Positions 35,294 through 45,215 of a DNA stretch of 64,000 nt are shown in pieces (the first letter of the stretch is position 1; each line of letters begins with the position of its first letter). This DNA is from Candidatus Melainabacteria bacterium. GTDB lineage: Bacteria > Cyanobacteriota > Vampirovibrionia > Obscuribacterales > Obscuribacteraceae. A program made the position numbers and the translations under genes. A model generated the notes under the pieces. The model was not told where the DNA came from. It made no database searches and worked only from the letters and a program-made list of their open reading frames with translations. The stretch spans positions 310,001 to 374,000 of the forward strand of contig QKMZ01000006.1 of assembly GCA_003242885.1 (NCBI GenBank). The letters run 5' to 3'.

Positions 35294-36922
35294 TTAAGAA
35301 AGAGAAAGGGCGGCAGCGGCCTCATTATGTTTGCCTAGATACAGAGTTTTTTCCGCGTCCTGCAAATGACTCCAGGGCAATGTTTCTTCTTTGGGGATGT
35401 CGCGAAAAATGTAAAAGTCTCGAACATCCGGCATGGCAATTGTGTTTTTCCTTGCTTCCTTGATCGCTTTTTTCCAGGCGCCGAGATTTCCGGAATTCTC
35501 CTCTACTGCCTTGAGAATTGGGTGCAGGCGTCTGTCCCCACGCGATAGCAGCGCTTGAATGTCGCTCCAATTGTGGCTTTCTGGTCGAACATCGATGCCG
35601 ATTTTAGAGAGATGCTTGCGAACATATTCTAATTTCTTGCCGCAATCCTTGTCTCTGCCGTTCCATTGAAACGGTGTCTGTGCCTTGGGTACGAACGAAC
35701 TTATACCGAACACGAAGCGCAAACGTTTGTGCTTCTTTTTCAGTTGAGTTAAAAGTCTAACTGTCTCATCAAGGTCTTCTTGAGTCTCGTGAGGCAACCC
35801 GGCGATGCCGTAAAACTTGATGGATTCTAGTCCGGCCGCTTCAACCATAGAAACAGCCTGCACGATTTCCTGCTCAGTAAGATTCTTCTTCATAATTGAT
35901 CGCAGGCGTTCGGAGCCTGATTCGATTGCGATGGTTACAGACTTTTGTCCGAGTGAGACGAGTGTGGAAAGAATCTCGTCAGTCAAAGTGTCGGCACGCA
36001 CGGAAGCGATAGAGAGGCTCAAATCCTCTCTGCCTCTTAATCTCCGTGCGATCTCATCGAATTTTGGATGCTCGGTCACCGATGGGCCTAAGAGACCGAT
36101 TTTATTTGTATGTTTCAATCCAAGCTCAATCGCTTCGATTAGCGCATCTACGTTGGTGGCTCGGAATGGTCGAGTGAGAAAACTTGCCAGGCAAAAGCGA
36201 CATTCTTGTGGGCAAGAGCGTACGACCTCAACGAGGAACATGTTGCCCCATGCGGTTTCTGGCGAGAGGACAATAGAGTGAGCAACATAATCAGGTGGCG
36301 GGGCGAAGACCTTTTTTCGAGGTGTCGCTGGAACGCCGCTTACACCAGGCGTTATTGACTGGATTGGACCATCGCCTTGCCTTTCGTTATCTTGGTACTC
36401 AACATCATAGAACTGCGGAATGTAGATTCCATCCGCATTTGCAAGGTTGAGTAGTTGTTCTCTACGAGTCGAGAATTTCTTTGCTTCTCTGTAAGCGCTG
36501 AGAAAAGAGGGTACTGCAATCTCTGCATCGCCCAGAAGGACAATGTCGAATATATCTGCGAAAGGCTCTGGATTTGCGGTTAAGACAGGTCCGCCACCAA
36601 AGATCAGCGGGTGGCTTTCGTCTCTGTCTTTGGCTGAGACAGGTATATCGTGCTTTCTGAGGATACTGACGATATTTGCATAGTCTAATTCCCAGGAGAA
36701 AGTAAAACCAAAGATGCTGGCGCCCCCGATTCCCGGCTCTTCCATATCGGTGAAGCCGCGTAAGACTTCGATGTCTTCATCGGAATCGAGCAGGCGAAAC
36801 ACCAATTGGTATCCCAATCCTGCCATGCCAACCGTGTAGGTATTGGGGTAAAACCAGGCAACGGAAAATTCGCTGCGAGTTTTGAGCGGTCTGGGAACCA
36901 GAAATTTCTCTTTCGGAAACAT
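35294..36922 (-). CDS. B12-binding-like radical SAM protein
   Basis: A 542-residue enzyme. The first ~190 residues resemble the B12-binding-like domain that precedes many radical SAM cores (YPNTYTVGMAGLGYQL, IFGFTFSWELDYANI, LIFGGGPVLTANPEPFAD). The radical SAM core begins at about 225 with the cluster motif CPQECRFC (CxxxCxxC). 'IAIESGSERLRSIMKKNLT' and 'FYGIAGLPHETQEDLDET' follow, as in the YgiQ/TIGR03960-like families. A short C-terminal helical part ends the protein. It could modify RNA, a cofactor or a lipid; the sequence does not decide. It stands 94 bp upstream of the IF-2B-like gene on the same strand. Confidence 0.85.
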   Translation of the reverse strand: MFPKEKFLVPRPLKTRSEFSVAWFYPNTYTVGMAGLGYQLVFRLLDSDEDIEVLRGFTDMEEPGIGGASIFGFTFSWELDYANIVSILRKHDIPVSAKDRDESHPLIFGGGPVLTANPEPFADIFDIVLLGDAEIAVPSFLSAYREAKKFSTRREQLLNLANADGIYIPQFYDVEYQDNERQGDGPIQSITPGVSGVPATPRKKVFAPPPDYVAHSIVLSPETAWGNMFLVEVVRSCPQECRFCLASFLTRPFRATNVDALIEAIELGLKHTNKIGLLGPSVTEHPKFDEIARRLRGREDLSLSIASVRADTLTDEILSTLVSLGQKSVTIAIESGSERLRSIMKKNLTEQEIVQAVSMVEAAGLESIKFYGIAGLPHETQEDLDETVRLLTQLKKKHKRLRFVFGISSFVPKAQTPFQWNGRDKDCGKKLEYVRKHLSKIGIDVRPESHNWSDIQALLSRGDRRLHPILKAVEENSGNLGAWKKAIKEARKNTIAMPDVRDFYIFRDIPKEETLPWSHLQDAEKTLYLGKHNEAAAALSLS

Positions 36923-36978
36923 GCTGATCAGTATATCTTGAAGCCTGGCTAGGCAGGAGTTATGGCTGGTTTTGTGCT

Positions 36979-38691
36979 TTACAGCGGTGAATTTACACGC
37001 TTTTCCAGCTCATCGAGGGCCTTCAGCCTATCCCCGAAAACCTGCCCAGGCAACAGTCTCTGGCGCATCAGTCGGCGCCTGGCGGTTTCGGCTTGCACTT
37101 GTATACGAATGTTGTCTGCAGCGCCAAACCAGGAGCCAGCTAGATAGGCAATCTGTCCATCCACCGTGACCGGAAAGTTGGCTCGAGTATTTCGTGGGTA
37201 TCGAAATCCGGCAATCATGAGCCCAACGCCGTTTGCGATTTTGGTTTGACCGACGATTTGGGCGCTGGCGACATTTTGTGTGGCTGTTCTTTGACCGGCT
37301 CTGATCTCTTGAAGCCCCAGCTCGAAGGCTTTCTTGCGGCACAGGTCTTCCGTTTCATACAATTCCATTCTGTCTTCGCAGGCCAGCATCGGCGCATTGC
37401 CATACTGTCTGTGCCGCAGGAGTGCGTTGCGCAGCAGCTTTGTGTCTTTCTCGAAGTCGTCTAGATCTTGTTTTTCGGTGTTGCCGAATTCACGGTTCAA
37501 TTTCTTGCGCGTTTGATATTCCATTAGTTTGCCCAGACCTCTCGAGACGATTGGGTTGAGCGCGACCATGGCACCCGAGGTGGCCACGCAAATTCCGTTT
37601 GGACCGGCAAGTGTCGGATTTCTATTTGCCTGTCCGAGGATACCGAGCAAATTACCAGGCCAGCCCACGCTGGATTTGAGGAAGTCGCCCACGTAAAGCG
37701 AATTCTGCACCGTGCGGAAACGCGCGATATTGATATGAAAGTGCCTGTATTCATCGAAAGTAAGGTTGCATATATCTCTAAGAACTTCGCCCTCCAAGCG
37801 CAATACTTCTCGTTGAGTAGGCATCATCAAAACGCTTTCTACCAGCTGCTCTCGCTCGCTCAGGAGGGCCTTCAGTTCTTGACGCATTGCAGCGGCTTTT
37901 TTTAACGCAGTGGCGCGGTCGAAGCCGTGTTTTTTGGCTTGTTGCGAGTGATAGTAATTGATTCCTAGCTCGGTAAGAGCTCCCAGCGAACCTATTTGTT
38001 GACCAATCATTTGTGAGGCGAGCGCCCTTTGGATGGCTCGTCTATTTAGAGGTCTCGGTTTTGCGACCACTTGTCCGGTTTTATTGTTGATTGTGCGGGT
38101 TGTGTTGGCGATAGACCGCTCGCGCGCAACCACCTGACCTAGAAGCCCGGCTCCCGTCATAACCGCGTTGGTCTCTTGTGACAGGAAATATCTCAGTCCG
38201 CGCCAGCGCCCCTGGACGTTAGCTTCTTGGCGAAAGCGCACGTTGAATTTGGCAAAGGTGATTTCTTTGCTCAGAATTTTGCAATTGAGGTCGTGGACTT
38301 TCGCCTCGAAGTCAGGGTCACCGGCTATTGCGTCGATGCCTTCATCATCGTTTATCTGAGGCACCTGTTCTGCTTTCTCAAGAACCTCGGATTTTGATTC
38401 CGAGGAAGGTGTAGGCGAAAGCGACGGAGACGGCGACGGAAAAGCCTGTGTTGGCCCGGCGGGGTTGCTTGGGGATGCTGCGCCCGGAGTTGTATATTCA
38501 GGCGTGCGGTCGCCCGGCATCTCTTGGGTCTCGGTCTGCGAGAAAGGAGGTACTTCCTCAATGACTTGTGTAATGGTGGGCGCGAATTGCTTCGAATTTG
38601 TGGGCGTGTCGCATATACCAGGTTGGCATGGCAGTGTCACCAGCGCTAAAAGCGCCGTTGATATTGCAAATATCTTGGTCCCTTTTGCCAT
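36979..38691 (-). CDS. large exported helical protein, unknown
   Basis: A 570-residue product with a signal peptide (MAKGTKIFAISTALLALV, cleavage near GIC/CDT). A Pro/Ser/Thr-rich linker (about 40-100) then precedes a long alpha-helical region. A hydrophobic, Gly-rich segment at about 320-365 (GWPGNLLGILGQANRNPTL and beyond) could be a membrane hairpin. Several Arg/Lys-rich helices follow. AGGAAG lies just before the ATG. No known domain was recognised. A long non-coding region (38692-39442) lies upstream and includes helically phased repeats that may control it. Confidence 0.7.
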   Translation of the reverse strand: MAKGTKIFAISTALLALVTLPCQPGICDTPTNSKQFAPTITQVIEEVPPFSQTETQEMPGDRTPEYTTPGAASPSNPAGPTQAFPSPSPSLSPTPSSESKSEVLEKAEQVPQINDDEGIDAIAGDPDFEAKVHDLNCKILSKEITFAKFNVRFRQEANVQGRWRGLRYFLSQETNAVMTGAGLLGQVVARERSIANTTRTINNKTGQVVAKPRPLNRRAIQRALASQMIGQQIGSLGALTELGINYYHSQQAKKHGFDRATALKKAAAMRQELKALLSEREQLVESVLMMPTQREVLRLEGEVLRDICNLTFDEYRHFHINIARFRTVQNSLYVGDFLKSSVGWPGNLLGILGQANRNPTLAGPNGICVATSGAMVALNPIVSRGLGKLMEYQTRKKLNREFGNTEKQDLDDFEKDTKLLRNALLRHRQYGNAPMLACEDRMELYETEDLCRKKAFELGLQEIRAGQRTATQNVASAQIVGQTKIANGVGLMIAGFRYPRNTRANFPVTVDGQIAYLAGSWFGAADNIRIQVQAETARRRLMRQRLLPGQVFGDRLKALDELEKRVNSPL

Positions 38692-38922
38692 GCTTCCTGT
38701 CTATCTCGACTGGCAAGTTGCGCATTTATCAGCCGAACCTAAGTGTATAGCTTCCAATTTAAAAGCTCACCAGGGGCAAACTTCAAAAAATAGAGAGCAG
38801 AGAGTAGTAAGTAGGAAGGCTTAAGATTCAATTATTGCCGAATCCCCTCTTGTCAACCGTTTGTGATACCGATAATGGTGTCATTCAATATCTAAGCTGA
38901 TGGTCATTTTATTTGTTTTGAT

Positions 38923-38995
38923 CAACGTTTTCGCAACGTTTTGGATTGATTGCAGAGGTCAATTAGAGCGCGAATAGATCTCGAAAAGATCTCGA
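38923..38995. promoter_or_regulatory. two pairs of 11-bp-phased direct repeats
   Basis: CAACGTTTT occurs at 38923-38931 and 38934-38942, and AGATCTCGA at 38976-38984 and 38987-38995. In both pairs the copies start exactly 11 bp apart, one helical turn. That is the arrangement bound by OmpR/PhoB-type response regulators. They lie 230-300 bp upstream of the start at 38691. The two pairs do not share sequence with each other, which weakens a single-regulator model. Confidence 0.35.
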
Positions 38996-39390
38996 CCAGA
39001 TTTTGAATGGATTTGCAGTGGAATTTGACTGTATAGACGACTCTGCGAACTTGCCATCGGTGAAAACGCGCTTGTAGTGCAGGCACCACTTGTATGTTTT
39101 GGACACCATACATATGATCCCTATCTGCTCTGGTCTATGGTGTGGTGGCACCACTCTTAGTGTCACTTAGATCGCTAGGCACCATATATGAGGGCGTGTC
39201 ATTCTTTATCAGTGGTGGCAATATGGTGGCGATCGATTTTATGCTGGACAATGTTTTCAATAATCGTCAGCGAAGGTGTCTCTGGAAACGTTGACTGGGA
39301 TATGGATATAGGGATTTCAATCGACAGGTGTGGGCGATCGGATCTGGTATCAAATACGAACCTATATATAAGGATGTGGAAACGGAAACG

Positions 39391-39426
39391 AAAAAAAAAC
39401 TCCGCTCGTTTTGAGCGGAGTTTTTT
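39391..39426 (-). terminator. intrinsic terminator
   Basis: CTCCGCTC (39400-39407) and GAGCGGAG (39413-39420) pair perfectly with a 5-nt loop. They are flanked by nine A on the left and six T on the right, so it can stop transcription from both sides. It mainly ends the minus-strand gene 39443-39814. Confidence 0.9.
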
Positions 39427-39442
39427 AGTATCGAGGTTGTCC

Positions 39443-39814
39443 TCAGTGGGCTTGTCGCCCCGCCCGTGGTATCAACTTGGACCAATCTGCTCCTAGTTGA
39501 CCGATAAAGGCGTGGGCATCGAGAACGTCGTCATAGCTGATTGGTGCACGATTATGGAGTTTTTCGATATCTTTTTTGGTCCAATCGTGCGGAACTTTGG
39601 GACGTTCTTTTTGATTTCGCGGAGCTGTGCCGACAATTGCGACACCTAGCGGTTTGCTGCATGTATGGCACGTGACACGCACCACCAATACACCGGGCTC
39701 CTCGCGCAGTAACTGTATTCCTTCAGACGCAAATGGGTGTGCACAAAAACGACAGAACTTCTGTTGGAAGTATTCCTGGATTGCCTGGAATCCCCCAGCT
39801 TGGTACTGACCCAT
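39443..39814 (-). CDS. small zinc-ribbon protein, unknown
   Basis: A 123-residue soluble protein with two Cys pairs: CRFC at residues 21-24 and CHTC at 49-52. They are separated by a beta-like stretch (VLVVRVTC), so a single zinc ribbon is likely. The second half is charged and contains 'DVLDAHAFIGQLGADWSKLIP'. Such conserved hypothetical proteins occur in cyanobacterial-type genomes, but I cannot name the function. A strong terminator follows. Upstream lies the eno promoter region, read in the other direction. Confidence 0.7.
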   Translation of the reverse strand: MGQYQAGGFQAIQEYFQQKFCRFCAHPFASEGIQLLREEPGVLVVRVTCHTCSKPLGVAIVGTAPRNQKERPKVPHDWTKKDIEKLHNRAPISYDDVLDAHAFIGQLGADWSKLIPRAGRQAH

Positions 39815-41451
<1,637 letters not shown>

Positions 41452-41482
41452 ACACCGTTAAGTTACAAGATATAGAAAGTAC

Positions 41483-41516
41483 AAAAACGATCGGTCATTC
41501 AGACCGATCGTTTTTT
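41483..41516. terminator. bidirectional intrinsic terminator after eno
   Basis: ACGATCGGTC (41487-41496) and GACCGATCGT (41502-41511) pair perfectly around ATTCA, with A-rich sequence before and six T after. It serves eno and probably also the convergent minus-strand gene ending at 41539. Confidence 0.92.
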
Positions 41517-41538
41517 ACGCCTACATTTTCAAAAGAGC

Positions 41539-42195
41539 TTACTTTTTCTCATTCAGGTTTTTGCACATGCCATCTGCATCTGAAATTCTGTAGAGAACTG
41601 ACGTTGTCCGGTATCTTCCGACATACTGACCGTCAATATATTGATCGATATAGCTTTTGGATATCATTTGGTTTTCTGAGACACGCGTGAAGTCGTCTCT
41701 CGAGCGTGCAGCCCAAGCTCCTTGCACTCCGTCGGCCCAATAATAATTTGTCCGATCGACACGGGCTTTTTCGGCGCTAAAGCTGACCTGGCTGGCTTCG
41801 GCTTCTGTCCAGCCTGGTTGTGCCCACGATGCGACGGTACGTCCATCTGGCGCATGTTTGAAAGATATTTCAGAAATACTTTTTTGACCCGGCAGAATCG
41901 TGGATACGCCGGAGTCGACTACCGTTGTCTCACAGCGCCAAATACCGGCAAAAGTGGCTGGGAAAGAGTTAGGAATGGAAGATACGCTGAGCTTATGTTC
42001 ACTTACAGAGACGGTCGGTTGGCTGACAGCCATCTCTTCGGCGTGTCCGTGCAACATAGTGGCTGCAGAAGCAGCAGTAAAGACGCCAGTAATGGCAAAA
42101 GCCACCGTCAAAGACATAGCGCTAGTCAAAACTGTCTGAATCTTACGATTGAGTTTCAGTACAGCGCGAAGTTTGAAGGTATGCCTGGTTGCCAT
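41539..42195 (-). CDS. exported protein, unknown
   Basis: A 218-residue product if translation starts at the ATG at 42195 (AGG about ten bases upstream). An upstream ATG at 42252 would add 19 residues. An N-terminal signal follows a basic stretch (TRHTFKLRAVLKLNRK, then a hydrophobic core ending AASA). The mature domain begins FAGIWRCETTVVDSG and continues as a beta-rich region ('ISEISFKHAPDGRTVASWAQPGW', 'RYRTTSVLYRIS'). It resembles small lipocalin-like or DUF-type periplasmic domains in layout only. No catalytic motif is seen. Confidence 0.65.
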   Translation of the reverse strand: MATRHTFKLRAVLKLNRKIQTVLTSAMSLTVAFAITGVFTAASAATMLHGHAEEMAVSQPTVSVSEHKLSVSSIPNSFPATFAGIWRCETTVVDSGVSTILPGQKSISEISFKHAPDGRTVASWAQPGWTEAEASQVSFSAEKARVDRTNYYWADGVQGAWAARSRDDFTRVSENQMISKSYIDQYIDGQYVGRYRTTSVLYRISDADGMCKNLNEKK

Positions 42196-42354
42196 AAGAT
42201 TGCCTAGTGTTTCGAAAAATGAGTTCTCTACACTCTCTACTTTCCACATCATATGTCTGGATTAACCCATCAGTACGAAAGTTCCGGGTTCGATCATAAT
42301 TATTAAGATTTCCTCTTGGCAATTCTTTAATAGAAAGAAGATTACAGGTGGTAG

Positions 42355-43713
<1,359 letters not shown>

Positions 43714-43763
43714 GCGGAATATCCGGCTGGAAAGTTGAACTCGATGGTTCAATGACAAAATTC

Positions 43764-43797
43764 AAGAGCCGCCATCTTTAGAGATGGCGGCTCTTTT
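43764..43797 (+). terminator. intrinsic terminator after ahcY
   Basis: AAGAGCCGCCATCT (43764-43777) and AGATGGCGGCTCTT (43782-43795) form a perfect 14-bp stem with loop TTAG, ending in a T-run. It lies between ahcY and the convergent response-regulator gene and should work for both. Confidence 0.93.
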
Positions 43798-43851
43798 GAT
43801 TCTTATAAAAACCAGTTCTTAAGAGGATCTTTGAATTTTTGATCTGGTCGT

Positions 43852-44580
43852 TTAGTTGATTTTTTGGAACATGTATCCGATACCGCGCGCGGTGAGGATC
43901 AAATCCGGGTTGGATGAATCCTCTTCCAACTTAGAACGCAAACGGCTGATGTGAACGTCGACTACGCGAGTGTCGATCCTGTGATCAGGTGGATACGCCC
44001 AAACCTGTTGCAGAATTTCGCTTCTCGAATAAGGCTTGCCGGAGTTGGTGACAAGCAATTCCAATAGGCTGAATTCCATGCCAGTCAAGCGGATGCGCTC
44101 GTTCTTTCTGGTCACTTGACGCTTATTTAAATCAATTTTCAGATTGCCGATCGTTATTACGTTAGAGCTCTTGGATTGGCTCGTATCTTGATGGCGCTCA
44201 ACCGTCCGGCGCAATACTGCTTTAATACGTGCTTCCAATTCGCTCGGGCTGAAAGGCTTGACCACATAGTCGTCAGCACCGATTTCCAAACCTTGTATTC
44301 TATTGGAAACATCAGCAACTGCAGTAAGCATGATGATTGGCGTATCAGAAGTCTTGCGAATTTCGCGGCAGACTTCATAGCCATCCAGCTTGGGAAGCAT
44401 CACGTCTAGTATCACAAGATCCGGTTGGAAACTGTTGAATTGCTCTAGTGCTTCTTGTCCATCGGCGGCGGTAGCTACGTTGTAGCCTGCCAATTTAAGC
44501 CGAGTTTCAAGGATTCGTCTGATCGAAGCCTCGTCATCTACAACGAGGACCTTTTCCTGTTCGCTGCTGTTCTCAACCAC
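43852..44580 (-). CDS. rpaB: OmpR-family response regulator, RpaB/Ycf27-like
   Basis: A 242-residue regulator. The receiver (about 8-125) has KVLVVDDEASIRRILETRL, the phospho-acceptor D59 in LVILDVMLPKLDGY, and ADDYVVKPFSPSELEARI. The winged-helix output domain (about 140-240) has ERIRLTGMEFSLLELLV, DTRVVDVHISRLRSKLE and LILTARGIGYMF. These blocks match cyanobacterial and plastid RpaB (Ycf27) as I remember it, almost position for position, more than generic OmpR/PhoB. In cyanobacteria RpaB, with the kinase Hik33/NblS, controls high-light and stress genes. Such a role cannot hold in a cell without photosystems, so its regulon must differ. No kinase is adjacent. Confidence 0.88.
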   Translation of the reverse strand: MVENSSEQEKVLVVDDEASIRRILETRLKLAGYNVATAADGQEALEQFNSFQPDLVILDVMLPKLDGYEVCREIRKTSDTPIIMLTAVADVSNRIQGLEIGADDYVVKPFSPSELEARIKAVLRRTVERHQDTSQSKSSNVITIGNLKIDLNKRQVTRKNERIRLTGMEFSLLELLVTNSGKPYSRSEILQQVWAYPPDHRIDTRVVDVHISRLRSKLEEDSSNPDLILTARGIGYMFQKIN

Positions 44581-45215
44581 TTATGTGTCTCTCTGAATTG
44601 GTAAACCGGGTCTGCTGGAATGCAGGCTCAATAGTCAACAGGAGCGTCCAATATTTTTGTCTAATTGACCGGCGTGAATGCAAAAGGCCGCCGGATATAC
44701 CGCCCTGCCATTCGTGAGTATATAACATTTAGCTGATCGCTGGTGAGGTGATTATCATCGAGGGCGATCCGCATATCGCACACACTTCGAATCTGCCAGC
44801 CTGTCTGCGCTTTGATGTCATGCCAAGAGTGCCGAAAACAGGGAGTTTTTACGTAGATTTTGCAAACACTTACGTGCATCCTACATGTGGTGGCAGAGGT
44901 GGCTTTCGTACCCATCCTTGCAGCGTTTCGTGCAACTTGACATTTCGGTGGTGCGCCACCATCTGCGGTTGTCAATGTCATCAAGCAGCATCATTTAAAA
45001 AGGACTAAAAGCCTGCATTCATCTTGCTTTCGCTGGATAATTTAAATTGAAGTTTTTGCACGAAAAAACGCCCTTTACGCCATGAAAAAAGATTCGTGCA
45101 ACCCCCCCCGCCACGTGTTAAGCTTCTAGCCGAGTAGGTATAGTACTAGCTACTAACAACGACGGCTCCCGAAAAAAATCGGCACAGGGAGCGGGACTTG
45201 AAAGAGGGAGAGTGT
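44581..45215. other. 635-bp non-coding gap before the secretins
   Basis: No frame looks coding. Features seen: a hairpin CCGGCG/CGCCGG near 44669-44694, TGGTGGCA at 44888-44895, a nested dyad at 44938-44980, and a C-run at about 45098. Two possible -10 elements for the secretin operon lie at about 45039 (GATAAT) and 45136 (TATAGT), without convincing -35 boxes. The secretin RBS is GAGGGAGAG. The region probably contains the secretin promoter and might encode a structured leader or small RNA. Confidence 0.45.
44938..44980. promoter_or_regulatory. nested inverted repeats upstream of the secretins
   Basis: An outer dyad TGACATT (44938-44944)/AATGTCA (44974-44980) encloses an inner one, GGTGG (44947-44951)/CCACC (44956-44960). 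The GGTGG-N4-CCACC core resembles the GTGG-CA-CCAC motifs at 29672 and 39145. It may be an operator or RNA hairpin about 240 bp before the first secretin. Confidence 0.35.

Larger units (their letters stand above)
38692..39442. other. 751-bp non-coding gap
   Basis: Every frame is short and none looks like a protein. Features seen: an imperfect dyad TGATACC/GGTGTCA near 38865-38885; two pairs of direct repeats with 11-bp period at 38923-38942 and 38976-38995; a GTGG-rich cluster with GTGGTGGCACCAC at 39142-39154 and TGGTGGCA at 39213-39220; and a terminator at 39391-39426 belonging to the minus-strand gene to the right. It may hold the promoter of the exported protein and possibly an unannotated small RNA. 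Confidence 0.5.

Noticed and set aside
44661..45008. Short open frames in the gap before the secretins
   Set aside because: Both strands give Cys/His/Arg-rich products without RBS or motifs; the DNA has dyads more typical of non-coding sequence.
45098..45112. C-run before the secretins as a phase-variation tract
   Set aside because: It lies more than 100 bp upstream of the start and is not placed between promoter boxes that I can identify.
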